11,163 nucleotides of DNA from Maribacter sp. (GCA_018679695.1 JAHHKH010000172.1:1-11163); one strand, 5' to 3'; positions 1-7,528 are shown, counted from the stretch's first letter. The notes: generated from the letters alone by a model not told the origin. A program made the numbers and translations.

Positions 1-647
1 ACCAATGGTATTGTGGTCATTCCCAAAAAACCGGTATGTTCTTTTTCCATGGTTGGACCATCTACATAATGGCCATTTGGATTTGGCCGATCCAATACCA
101 GTATGGGAATATCGTTCGCTGCGCAGGATTCCATGACCAATTGAAGTGTAGCTATATAGGTGTAAAAACGAACCCCGACATCCTGTATATCAAAAACAAC
201 AATATCCAAATCCTGAAGCATCTCCAAAGAAGGTTTTCTATTTTTACCATAAAGTGAGATCAAAGGCAATCCAGTCTTAATATCATGACCGTCTTTTATC
301 ATCTCCCCGGCATCGGCTTGTCCCCTAAACCCATGTTCGGGTGCAAAAACCTTTTCAATATCAATATCCAGGCTTAAAAGCGAATCTATCAAATGTGTAA
401 AACCTTTGTTACTTTTATAGACCACACTTGTTTGGTTGGCAACGATCCCCACTTTTTTTCCTTTTATTAAACCAAGATATTCTTCGGTTCTATTGGCGCC
501 AACAATAATCGGCTTTTTATCTTCCTGTACAATATTCCCAGTTTTGTCAGCTTCATTGTTCTTCGATGATTTTTCGGTGTTTCCACAAGCCGACATCACA
601 AAAACCCATAAGAAAAATGTACTTTTGAAATTGGATAAAAACGCCAT
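1..647 (-). CDS. namZ: NamZ-type exo-beta-N-acetylmuramidase lipoprotein (DUF1343), 3' part missing
   Basis: Read on the minus strand from ATG at 647-645, this frame stays open for 215 codons to the window edge, so the C-terminal part is missing; full family members are roughly 380-420 residues. The N-terminus is a lipoprotein signal: hydrophobic stretch about residues 10-20, lipobox-like MSAC with Cys21, then a polar linker. The family core follows: GKKVGIVANQT (63-73), APEHGFRG (102-109), LISLYGK (129-135), FDIQDVGVRFYTY (152-164) and VLDRPNPNG (184-192). These are typical of DUF1343, whose characterised members (NamZ, GH171) release MurNAc from the non-reducing end of peptidoglycan fragments. 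Glu104 of the EHG motif is the likely catalytic Glu by family analogy. It probably acts as an envelope-anchored enzyme in cell-wall recycling. It is divergent from the ABC permease with only 3 bp between start codons. The family call is firm; the exact substrate is inferred. Confidence 0.9.
   Translation of the reverse strand, partial: MAFLSNFKSTFFLWVFVMSACGNTEKSSKNNEADKTGNIVQEDKKPIIVGANRTEEYLGLIKGKKVGIVANQTSVVYKSNKGFTHLIDSLLSLDIDIEKVFAPEHGFRGQADAGEMIKDGHDIKTGLPLISLYGKNRKPSLEMLQDLDIVVFDIQDVGVRFYTYIATLQLVMESCAANDIPILVLDRPNPNGHYVDGPTMEKEHTGFLGMTTIPL
620..627 (+). promoter_or_regulatory. Bacteroidota -7 box TACTTTTG for the FtsX-like permease gene
   Basis: TACTTTTG matches all fixed positions of the Bacteroidota -7 consensus TAnnTTTG and lies 23 bp before the TTG start at 651. 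It sits inside the namZ coding sequence, on the opposite strand. I see no TTG at the expected -33 spacing, so the call rests on the -7 box and its position. A transcript starting a few bases downstream would have a short leader of about 20 nt. Confidence 0.45.
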
Positions 648-650
648 AGT

Positions 651-1889
651 TTGAATTTAGAATATTTTATAGCCAAACGACTCATTAAGGGTAAGGAGCA
701 TAAAATTAGCATATCCGCACCAATAATAAAAATAGCCATTGCTGCTATTGCCATTAGTGTTTTTATGATGCTGATCGCTATAGCAACCGGTGTTGGTTTG
801 AAGCACAAAATCCGTGAAAAGGTTTCGGCTTTTAACGGACATATTCAAATTTATAACTATGATAACAATACTTCAGATGTTTCGGTGGTACCGGTTTCAA
901 TAAAACAAGAATTCTACCCTCGGTTTACTACTATTGACGGCATTGCGCATGTTCAGGCCGTGGCTACCAAAGGAGGTATAATTAGAACCGAGAATACTTT
1001 TGAGGGTTTCATTGCCAAAGGTGTAGGCAGTGATTATCACTGGGAAGTTTTCAAGGAATACCTGGTTGAAGGTAAACTACCCGATTATTCGGGGGACCTG
1101 AATACCGAAGTGTTGCTCTCGCGACTAATGGCAAATCGGTTACAGCTAAAAATCGGGGAATCTTTTTCCGCATTTTTTCCCAAAGAAGAAGATCCATTAA
1201 AACCCAATCAAAGAAAATTCAAACTTGTAGGTATTTACGATAGTGGTTTTGAGGAAATAGATGCCATGTTCGTTTTTGTTGATATTCGGCATATTCAACG
1301 TATGAACAAATGGGAGTCTACCCAAGTGGGTAATTTTGAGGTCTTCTTGAATAGTTTTGAAGATATAGATTTGAAGAACCGTGAGATTTATGGTCAGATT
1401 TTATCTACATTGGACACCCAGACAGTGATCGGAAAATACTACAAAATCTTTGAATGGATAGGGCTTTTCGATTTCAATATTGCATTGATTATAGGTATTA
1501 TGATCATTGTAGGTGGTATTAATATGATTACGGCATTATTGGTGCTCATTCTTGAACGTACACAAATGATCGGTATTTTAAAGGCCTTGGGATCTGCGAA
1601 CTGGAGTATTCGCAAGGTGTTTTTGTATAATGCTGCATACTTGATTGCTGTGGGTCTTTTTTGGGGTAACTTATTGGGGCTGGGATTTATTTGGGTCCAA
1701 CAGAAATATCGCTTGCTCAAGTTTCCTAATCCTAAGGAATACTATATAGAGTATATACCGGTTCATATTGATTTTTTGACCATAGTTCTTCTCAATGTAG
1801 GGGTTTTGATATTATGTTTATTGATGCTCCTCGTACCTTCTTATATTATCACTAAAATTAATCCGGTAAGGGCAATCAGATTTGAATAG
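651..1889 (+). CDS. FtsX/LolC-like ABC transporter permease
   Basis: A 412-residue membrane protein with the MacB/LolC/FtsX layout: one N-terminal transmembrane helix (about 24-48), a large periplasmic domain (about 50-270), then three helices (about 276-300, 325-350, 374-398). The segment VGGINMITALLVLILERTQ (287-305) followed by IGILKALGS is the hallmark FtsX-domain helix and coupling loop, and the protein ends with the usual INPVRAIRFE. By family, such permeases work with a LolD-type ATPase in lipoprotein release or other envelope work; no ATPase is present here, so the partner must lie elsewhere and the substrate is unproven. The start is TTG: an in-frame TAA at 636-638 leaves no ATG before the first helix, and the next Met residues (39-40) fall inside that helix. 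The N-terminus MNLEYFIAKRLI fits flavobacterial relatives as I know them. Confidence 0.9.
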   Translation: MNLEYFIAKRLIKGKEHKISISAPIIKIAIAAIAISVFMMLIAIATGVGLKHKIREKVSAFNGHIQIYNYDNNTSDVSVVPVSIKQEFYPRFTTIDGIAHVQAVATKGGIIRTENTFEGFIAKGVGSDYHWEVFKEYLVEGKLPDYSGDLNTEVLLSRLMANRLQLKIGESFSAFFPKEEDPLKPNQRKFKLVGIYDSGFEEIDAMFVFVDIRHIQRMNKWESTQVGNFEVFLNSFEDIDLKNREIYGQILSTLDTQTVIGKYYKIFEWIGLFDFNIALIIGIMIIVGGINMITALLVLILERTQMIGILKALGSANWSIRKVFLYNAAYLIAVGLFWGNLLGLGFIWVQQKYRLLKFPNPKEYYIEYIPVHIDFLTIVLLNVGVLILCLLMLLVPSYIITKINPVRAIRFE

Positions 1890-1962
1890 AATATTTCTTC
1901 ATTAAAGAATGATAAATTTAATTATGATACTTACTATACGAACGAACCATAATTCAAAAACC

Positions 1963-1970
1963 TATCTTTA
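1963..1970 (+). promoter_or_regulatory. Near-consensus -7 box TATCTTTA before the CBS-like gene
   Basis: TATCTTTA matches TAnnTTTG except at the last base. It ends 7 bp before the ATG at 1978, which would make the mRNA leaderless or nearly so. No clear -33 TTG is visible. The rest of the 88-bp gap (1890-1977) is AT-rich, with only a weak 5-bp A/T hairpin (TTCTT at 1895-1899 with AAGAA at 1905-1909) and no clear terminator. Confidence 0.35.
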
Positions 1971-1977
1971 TACCTAG

Positions 1978-2958
1978 ATGGAATACGCAGAAAATATATT
2001 GGATACCATAGGGCATACGCCTTTGGTTAAAATGAACTGGCTTACAAAAGACCTACCGTGTTTGGTATTGGCAAAATATGAAACCTTCAATCCAGGAAAT
2101 TCCGTCAAGGACCGCATGGCCCTACAAATGGTCGAAGATGCCGAAGCTGAAGGTCTTTTGCAACCAGGAGGTACTATTATTGAAGGGACTTCAGGTAATA
2201 CAGGAATGGGATTGGCTATGGTCGCTACAATTAAAGGGTATAAATTAATTTGTGTTATCAGCGATAAGCAATCCAAGGAAAAAATAGATATTCTAAAAGC
2301 CATGGGTAGTAAGGTCTATGTTTGCCCAACCGATGTTGCTCCTGAAGATCCCCGTAGTTATTATTCTACTGCCAAGCGTCTCTCGACGGAGATTCCCAAT
2401 TCATGGTATGTAAATCAATATGATAATCCATCAAATGCAAAGGCCCATTTTTTGACTACAGGGCCAGAAGTTTGGGAGCAAACAGATGGTAAGGTTACAC
2501 ACTTCGTTACAGGTGTTGGTACCGGGGGTACTATTTCAGGTGTTGGTTCGTATCTGAAATCAAAAAATCCCAAAATCAAGGTTTGGGGTATAGATACTTA
2601 TGGTTCGGTCTTCAAGAAGTATCATGAAACAGGTATTTTCGATGAAAATGAAATCTATCCGTATATCACCGAAGGAATTGGGGAGGATATTTTACCTGAA
2701 AACGTCGATTTTAAGGTTATCGATGGCTTTACCAAGGTAACCGACAAAGATGCGGCTATTTATACACGTAAGTTGGCAAGGGAAGAGGCCATGTTCCTGG
2801 GTAATTCGGCCGGTGCGGTAATTAAAGGACTACTACAACTCAAAGATAAGTTTACTAAAAATGATGTTGTTGTGGTTTTATTCCATGACCATGGAAGTCG
2901 TTATGTAGGTAAAATGTACAATGACCAATGGATGGAAGAAAAAGGGTTTTTAGAATAG
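1978..2958 (+). CDS. PLP-dependent cystathionine beta-synthase/cysteine synthase family enzyme
   Basis: A 326-residue fold-type II PLP enzyme. Visible motifs are IGHTPLVK (11-18), NPGNSVKDR (38-46) with Lys44 as the PLP Schiff-base lysine, EGTSGNTG (69-76) gripping the substrate carboxylate, the phosphate-binding loop GVGTGGTISG (179-188), EGIGED (232-237) and GNSAGA (275-280). The middle segment with EIPNSWYVNQYDNPSNAKAH (138-157) resembles cystathionine beta-synthase more than CysK. It probably makes cystathionine from serine and homocysteine, or cysteine or H2S by related beta-replacement; sequence reading cannot separate these. It has no regulatory CBS-domain pair and no heme-binding N-terminus, so it is a bare catalytic core. 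The ATG is chosen because the next Met (19) would remove the conserved GHTPL. It lies 88 bp after the permease gene and 31 bp before the CotH-like gene. Confidence 0.88.
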   Translation: MEYAENILDTIGHTPLVKMNWLTKDLPCLVLAKYETFNPGNSVKDRMALQMVEDAEAEGLLQPGGTIIEGTSGNTGMGLAMVATIKGYKLICVISDKQSKEKIDILKAMGSKVYVCPTDVAPEDPRSYYSTAKRLSTEIPNSWYVNQYDNPSNAKAHFLTTGPEVWEQTDGKVTHFVTGVGTGGTISGVGSYLKSKNPKIKVWGIDTYGSVFKKYHETGIFDENEIYPYITEGIGEDILPENVDFKVIDGFTKVTDKDAAIYTRKLAREEAMFLGNSAGAVIKGLLQLKDKFTKNDVVVVLFHDHGSRYVGKMYNDQWMEEKGFLE

Positions 2959-2964
2959 AATTGG

Positions 2965-2972
2965 TATCTTGG
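2965..2972 (+). promoter_or_regulatory. Possible -7 box TATCTTGG before the CotH-like gene
   Basis: TATCTTGG differs from TAnnTTTG at one base and lies 17 bp before the ATG at 2990, in the 31-bp gap after the CBS-like gene. There is no obvious -33 TTG. The two genes may instead be read on one transcript. Confidence 0.25.
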
Positions 2973-2989
2973 AGAAATTTTAATATCAA

Positions 2990-4399
2990 ATGAAATTACC
3001 TAGTTTCCCACTCAAGAAATATACGCTCTTCTTCTTACTTTCAATTTCTATCTTAGGTATTACCAGTTGCAGTAATGACGATACTATTTCACTGACTGAT
3101 ATTGAGGAGGAAGTAGGTGAACCTGAAATTGCACCTGAAGACAGATTACCATTGTTTTCGATAAATACGAACGGTTCCGCAATTGTCGATGAACCTAAAA
3201 TTGTAGCCGATATAACCATTTTAGAGGCAGATATCGTTTCTTTCACTGGTCAAATTGGGATCGAGATTAGGGGAGCCTCTTCGCAAATGTTTCCAAAGAA
3301 GTCTTATGGACTTGAGACTAGGGATGAAAATAATGAGGACTTGAATGTGTCTATATTGGATATGCCAGAGGAAGAGGATTGGATACTATATGCACCCTAC
3401 AGCGATAAATCGCTAATTCGGAATATTTTGATTTATGATCTTTCACGCGATATGAACAGGTATGCAAGTCGCAGTAGTTTCGTGGAACTTAATATCAACG
3501 ATACATTTCAAGGGGTGTACGTTTTTATGGAAAAACTAAAGCGAGACGGTAACCGCATTGATATCAATAAACTTAAAGAAGATGAAAATACCGGTGAGGA
3601 CCTTACCGGTGGTTATATTTTGAAGATTGATAAGACTGCCGGAAGTAACCTGGGCGAAGGCTATAATGATCAGAATTCATTCACCTCCCAATATAACCCA
3701 CCCAACGCAACGATAGGACAGGAAATCAATTTTCTATACGAGGAGCCCGATGCTGAAGATATTACTGCAGAACAAAAGAACTATATCTCTAATTACATGG
3801 CTGAGTTTGAGGATGCACTTGCCTCCGATGGTTTTACAGATCCTATACTAGGGTACAGGGCATATATAGATGTTGACAGTTTTTTGGATTTCTTTTTGCT
3901 TAATGAACTTTCAAATAACGTGGACGGGTACCGATTGAGCACTTTTATGTATAAGGATAAGAATGATAAATTAAAATTGGGTCCCATTTGGGATTTTAAT
4001 CTGGCTTTTGGCAACGCCGATTATTGCAGTGGTGGCGAAACCAATGTATGGGCTTATAAATTCAATGAAAGATGTCCCGAGGATTTTTGGCAAGTACCCT
4101 TTTGGTGGAATAGGTTATTGCAAGATCCAGAATTCGTATCGCAACTAAAGGATCGTTGGAATACGTTAAGATCAGGTGTTTTGTCAAATGGGTCAATAGA
4201 TAGTAAGGTTGACGATTATGTTGCCACTTTGAACAAAGCTGGTTCTATCGAGTCAAATTTTGACACTTGGAATGTTTTAGGAGTCTACGTATGGCCCAAT
4301 AAATTTATTGGCAGTAGTCATGAAGATGAAATCGGATACTTGAAGAATTGGACCAATGATCGCCTATCTTGGCTTGATGGGGCCATAAACGGATTATGA
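2990..4399 (+). CDS. CotH-kinase-family lipoprotein
   Basis: A 469-residue protein with a lipoprotein signal: charged start, hydrophobic helix about 11-22, lipobox ITSC with Cys27. The mature N-terminus reads CSNDD, an acidic run just after Cys like the Bacteroidota lipoprotein export signal, so it is probably on the cell surface. After an acidic linker (about 28-51) comes a CotH domain (about 53-460): RGASSQMFPKKSYG (94-107), DWILYAPYSDKSLIRN (130-145), GVYVFMEKLKRDGNRIDI (175-192), LTGGYILKIDK (205-215), and GPIWDFNLAFGNADY (331-345), whose Asp335 and Asp344 are candidate metal/ATP-site residues. Bacillus CotH is an atypical kinase that phosphorylates spore-coat proteins. Bacteroidota copies are mostly uncharacterised, and some occur with adhesion or surface proteins. 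Kinase activity here is inferred from the family only. The 83-bp gap that follows (4400-4482) shows no clear promoter or terminator. Confidence 0.88.
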   Translation: MKLPSFPLKKYTLFFLLSISILGITSCSNDDTISLTDIEEEVGEPEIAPEDRLPLFSINTNGSAIVDEPKIVADITILEADIVSFTGQIGIEIRGASSQMFPKKSYGLETRDENNEDLNVSILDMPEEEDWILYAPYSDKSLIRNILIYDLSRDMNRYASRSSFVELNINDTFQGVYVFMEKLKRDGNRIDINKLKEDENTGEDLTGGYILKIDKTAGSNLGEGYNDQNSFTSQYNPPNATIGQEINFLYEEPDAEDITAEQKNYISNYMAEFEDALASDGFTDPILGYRAYIDVDSFLDFFLLNELSNNVDGYRLSTFMYKDKNDKLKLGPIWDFNLAFGNADYCSGGETNVWAYKFNERCPEDFWQVPFWWNRLLQDPEFVSQLKDRWNTLRSGVLSNGSIDSKVDDYVATLNKAGSIESNFDTWNVLGVYVWPNKFIGSSHEDEIGYLKNWTNDRLSWLDGAINGL

Positions 4400-4482
4400 C
4401 CATTTTCAGTCCTATTAGCATGACCAACGGTATTACAAAGATATAAATCACAAGAAGTTTAATAATAAATTGCTGGTATCCC

Positions 4483-5073
4483 ATGAAATTATATTTAAGT
4501 TTAATCGCAATTTTGGTAACTGGTTTAACCATTGCCCAAGAAACCATGAACGAAACACTCCCATATAGCACAATCCCTAAAGCACCTGACACATACACCC
4601 CTGGAACTGTGGTTTCTAGAATGATCGATGGTCTTGGTTTCAGATATTATTGGGCTACCGAAGGCCTGACGGAAGAAAATCTGGCCTATAAGGCAAGTGA
4701 GGAGGGCAGGACCATTGCCCAGACTATGGATCATATTTATGGTCTGTCACGTACTATCGTGAACTCGGCCAAAAAACAACCAACAGATTTTACCATACCA
4801 TTGGAGGAATTGTCTACCATGGAAAAACGTAAAAGGACATTGGAAAATTTTAAGACTGCAAGCGAGCTTTTTAAGGTAACAGAAGATTTGGCGGAACATA
4901 AAATTGTGTTCATAAATAAGAATGGCAAATCAGAATTTCCATTTTGGAACCATTTGAACGGACCAATTGAGGATGCTGTTTGGCATGCTGGTCAAATTGT
5001 GATGATGCGACGGGCTGCCGGTAATCCTTTCAACTCCAAAGTAAGTGTGTTTATGGGTAAGGTTAGGGATTAA
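4483..5073 (+). CDS. Secreted DinB-like four-helix metal-binding protein
   Basis: A 196-residue protein with a cleavable signal peptide (about residues 1-18, cut probably after TIA to leave N-terminal Gln19) and then a DinB/YfiT-like helical domain. The first conserved His is His84 in TMDHIYG (81-87). The second ligand region reads EDAVWHAGQIVMMRR (163-177), where DinB proteins usually have HxxxH before GQ; here the first position is Asp164 and the second is His168. His84, Asp164 and His168 could form a divalent-metal site, and His157 is another candidate. DinB-like proteins include thiol-dependent transferases and many of unknown role. The signal peptide makes this an envelope member, so a cytosolic thiol-transferase role is unlikely. 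The gene is followed after 2 bp by the GNAT gene, so the two are almost surely co-transcribed. Confidence 0.75.
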   Translation: MKLYLSLIAILVTGLTIAQETMNETLPYSTIPKAPDTYTPGTVVSRMIDGLGFRYYWATEGLTEENLAYKASEEGRTIAQTMDHIYGLSRTIVNSAKKQPTDFTIPLEELSTMEKRKRTLENFKTASELFKVTEDLAEHKIVFINKNGKSEFPFWNHLNGPIEDAVWHAGQIVMMRRAAGNPFNSKVSVFMGKVRD

Positions 5074-5075
5074 CC

Positions 5076-5525
5076 ATGATTTCAATTGTTAAAACCAGTT
5101 CTGAAAATCAAGATTTTATTGATCTTGTGAAACTATTGGATGCCGATCTTGCCAAACGCGATGGCGATGACCATGCCTTTTACCATCAATTCAACCAGAT
5201 TGATATCATTAAACACGCGGTTGTACTCTACGAAAACCAACGACCGGTAGGTTGTGGTGCGATCAAGCAATTTGATGCCGACACCATGGAAGTTAAGCGG
5301 ATGTACACAATCCCCGAGAGTAGGGGTAAGGGCTTTGCTACAATGATTCTACATGAACTTGAAAAATGGACAGTGGAAATGTCTTATGGGAAATGCGTGC
5401 TGGAAACCGGTAAAAGGCAACCTGAGGCCATTCAACTGTATATTAAGAATGCTTACAAGATTATACCCAATTACGGCCAATATGTTGGTATTGAAAATAG
5501 TGTTTGTTTTGAGAAATCTTTTTAA
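5076..5525 (+). CDS. GNAT-family N-acetyltransferase
   Basis: A 149-residue single-domain acetyltransferase. The acetyl-CoA binding motif A is clear: strand EVKRMYTIPE (72-81), then the pyrophosphate loop SRGKGFA (82-88) and helix TMILHELEKW. Motif B follows with CVLETGKRQPEAIQLYIKNA (107-126), and the C-terminal strand has NYGQYVGIENSVCFEK. The protein lacks a signal peptide and should be cytosolic. The acceptor substrate cannot be told from sequence; GNATs of this type acetylate small amines or protein N-termini and are poorly predictable. Its ATG lies 2 bp after the stop of the secreted DinB-like gene, so translation is probably coupled, although the products would work in different compartments. 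Confidence 0.85.
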   Translation: MISIVKTSSENQDFIDLVKLLDADLAKRDGDDHAFYHQFNQIDIIKHAVVLYENQRPVGCGAIKQFDADTMEVKRMYTIPESRGKGFATMILHELEKWTVEMSYGKCVLETGKRQPEAIQLYIKNAYKIIPNYGQYVGIENSVCFEKSF

Positions 5526-5545
5526 TGGCATCAATAAGTGCAGGT

Positions 5546-5572
5546 TTGACAGGGCGATTTGTACCCTGGCAA
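5546..5572. repeat. Imperfect inverted repeat after the GNAT gene
   Basis: TTGACAGGG (5546-5554) and CCCTGGCAA (5564-5572) pair at 8 of 9 positions around a 9-nt loop. It lies 20 bp after the GNAT stop codon. No clear T-run follows, so if it ends transcription it is a weak intrinsic terminator; an operator for the downstream gene is the other reading. Confidence 0.35.
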
Positions 5573-5627
5573 TTGTTAAAGGTATTAAAGTCGGTTTCCT
5601 GAGGACCTAACACCTCCTCTTTTTTCT

Positions 5628-5635
5628 TATCTTTG
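5628..5635 (+). promoter_or_regulatory. Consensus -7 box TATCTTTG for the 606-residue protein gene
   Basis: TATCTTTG fits TAnnTTTG at every fixed position, 59 bp before the ATG at 5695. Transcription would start near 5640 and give a leader of about 55 nt. The bases 17-23 upstream contain no TTG, so a -33 element is not visible. A pyrimidine run (5613-5627) directly precedes the box. Confidence 0.5.
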
Positions 5636-5694
5636 CAACTCAAAAACCGATAATAAACGGGACCTCTAAAGGTGTTCCTTATTTCATAGAAATT

Positions 5695-7515
5695 ATGGCG
5701 AAAGCGCATTCATTCCACATCCCGGTTATGGGAATCGGATTTACCGTTGATACTCCCTTAAAAGTTGCACAATATGGTATAGACTCTGTAATATCATTGG
5801 TTGATGATATTCTTCTTGAAAAATTAAGGAAGATGTATTGTGAACTCCATGAATTGCCGTACAAGGAAATTTCAGATAAAATCGAAGATTTCAGGGCAAA
5901 GCGAATTACATCCTATCTCAATATGATCAATTCACTTTCTGAAAGTAAATTTGAGACATTAAAGACTGCAGTACTGAATAAAAGTCTGGAGGTAAAGGAG
6001 TATTTAAATTTGTTGCCAGATGGTACCACTATAAAAAATGAATTCAAAAACGTAACGGATAAATATCTCAATATTAATGAGGCAGGAGACTGGTTAAAGG
6101 AAAATCTTTCTTTGGGTAGCATAGATGTGAATATCATGACCAAGGTAGATAAGGTGAATTATAACAAAGGTGAAAAACTACCCTCGGAATATAATGATGC
6201 ACATGCTGCATTAAGGGGTTTTGCAGAAAGTAACCTAAATTCCTCAGTAATTCTTTCCGCTGGGATGAACCCGAGATTGTACGGCTATATCGAACAATTC
6301 GAGGATTTTTACCCCGATGAAAATGGGAATATAAAAAAGAAGATTGTCCTTAAAGTGAGCGATTTCCGATCGGCATTCATTCAAGGTAAGTTCTTGGCCA
6401 AAAAAGGACTTTGGGTATCAGAATATCGAATTGAGTCTGGGCTTAATTGTGGTGGGCATGCCTTTGCAACAGATGGGTATCTTCTTGGGCCTGTGTTAGA
6501 GGAATTCAAAGAGAAAAGAAATGAATTGATTGAATCTAGTTATCAGATTCTAATACAATCCTTGGAAAGTAAAGAACGCCCTGTTCCCAAAACTGTTTTG
6601 CCACTCAAGATCACGGCACAGGGTGGTGTAGGTACTGCTGAAGAACATCAATTTTTGATTGATAATTACCAATTGGATTCTGTAGGATGGGGTACGCCTT
6701 TTCTCTTGGTGCCAGAAGCGACTACCGTTGATAAACCTACCTTGGAAAAGTTGATGGGTGCTAAGGAAGAAGATTTGTATTTAAGTAATATTTCTCCTTT
6801 AGGTGTTCCTTTCAATACGCTTAAAGGAAATACCAAGGATATGGAAAAAGAGGCTTTGATTGCCAAAGGAAGACCGGGCAGCCCATGCCCTCGAAAGTAC
6901 GTCTCCTTGAACAATGAGTTTACCGAAAAGGATATTTGTGTTGCGTCAAGGCAATACCAATATTTAAAATTGAAAGAATTGGACAATGAAGGCTTGTCAA
7001 CAGAACAATATCAAGAACAGTTTGGGAAGATAGTTGATAAATCGTGTATTTGCGTAGGCTTAGGAACTTCTGCGCTATTGGCAAATAATATTGGCACAAA
7101 GGTCGAAGGTAAAGGGGTAAGCGTATGTCCAGGTCCAAACATGGCTTATTTTTCAAAGTTGATGAGCCTTAAAGAGATGACCGATCACATTTATGGCAGG
7201 GCGAACGTAATTTCAAGGATGGATCGTCCTAATATGTTTGTTAAAGAACTTACCATTTATATTGAATTTTTAAAGAATAAGATAGAAGAGGCAAGGAACA
7301 CCATCAATAAAAAGCAAGAGAATTACCTAAATAAATTTGCCAAAAACCTCAGCGATGGAATTAGTTATTACGAATCATTGTTCAACGCCTCAAAGGCAGC
7401 ATTTAAAGAGACAAATGCCTTGATTTTGGGAGATTTGAACAGTAATCGAAAAGAATTACAACTCTTACATGTTGAAATTGGAAAACTCGCTGAGATAAAC
7501 AATGGGATCAGTTAA
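5695..7515 (+). CDS. Uncharacterised 606-residue protein, possible flavin-type TIM barrel with Cys-rich C-terminal half
   Basis: I recall similar hypothetical proteins of about 600 residues in Bacteroidota but no established function. There is no signal peptide or membrane helix, so it should be cytosolic. The start HIPVMGIGFTVDTPLKVA (8-25) then GIDSVISLVDD resembles the first strands of nitronate monooxygenase-like FMN barrels. SGLNCGGHAFATDG (248-261) recalls their GGH region, and ITAQGGVGTAEEHQF (306-320) plus DSVGWGTPFLLVPEAT (328-343) recalls the phosphate-binding GG.G and GT.F...EA motifs. Inserted charged helical segments (about 45-140) enlarge it beyond a plain barrel. The C-terminal half carries Cys398 (GSPCPRKY), Cys415, Cys451, Cys453 and Cys478 (VSVCPGPN), enough for an Fe-S cluster or zinc site. 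A predicted helical tail, possibly coiled coil, runs from about 515 to 600. Flavin and cluster binding are inferences. It has its own promoter-like box and no obvious functional partner beside it. Confidence 0.7.
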   Translation: MAKAHSFHIPVMGIGFTVDTPLKVAQYGIDSVISLVDDILLEKLRKMYCELHELPYKEISDKIEDFRAKRITSYLNMINSLSESKFETLKTAVLNKSLEVKEYLNLLPDGTTIKNEFKNVTDKYLNINEAGDWLKENLSLGSIDVNIMTKVDKVNYNKGEKLPSEYNDAHAALRGFAESNLNSSVILSAGMNPRLYGYIEQFEDFYPDENGNIKKKIVLKVSDFRSAFIQGKFLAKKGLWVSEYRIESGLNCGGHAFATDGYLLGPVLEEFKEKRNELIESSYQILIQSLESKERPVPKTVLPLKITAQGGVGTAEEHQFLIDNYQLDSVGWGTPFLLVPEATTVDKPTLEKLMGAKEEDLYLSNISPLGVPFNTLKGNTKDMEKEALIAKGRPGSPCPRKYVSLNNEFTEKDICVASRQYQYLKLKELDNEGLSTEQYQEQFGKIVDKSCICVGLGTSALLANNIGTKVEGKGVSVCPGPNMAYFSKLMSLKEMTDHIYGRANVISRMDRPNMFVKELTIYIEFLKNKIEEARNTINKKQENYLNKFAKNLSDGISYYESLFNASKAAFKETNALILGDLNSNRKELQLLHVEIGKLAEINNGIS

Positions 7516-7528
7516 CTTTCCTTGATAA

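Noticed and set aside
36..257. Plus-strand open frame inside namZ
   Set aside because: It lies fully antisense to a clear NamZ coding region with family motifs and shows no motif of its own.
1895..1909. Small A/T hairpin after the FtsX-like gene as a terminator
   Set aside because: Only 5 A/T-rich base pairs and no T-run follow; too weak to call.
4305..4598. Minus-strand open frame with a hydrophobic stretch across the gap between the CotH-like and DinB-like genes
   Set aside because: It overlaps the ends of two well-supported plus-strand genes, has no promoter-like box, and its hydrophobic part is an antisense reading of AT-rich spacer. I recognise no family in it.
5353..5610. Plus-strand open frame overlapping the GNAT gene and running into the spacer
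   Set aside because: It is an out-of-frame reading of the GNAT motif region with no recognisable domain; the spacer part is better explained by the inverted repeat and promoter region.
5609..5676. Seven-base complementary pair AACACCT (5609-5615) and AGGTGTT (5670-5676), and a repeated GGACCT nearby
   Set aside because: The arms are 54 bp apart, the left arm lies upstream of the predicted transcript start, and such short matches are expected by chance.
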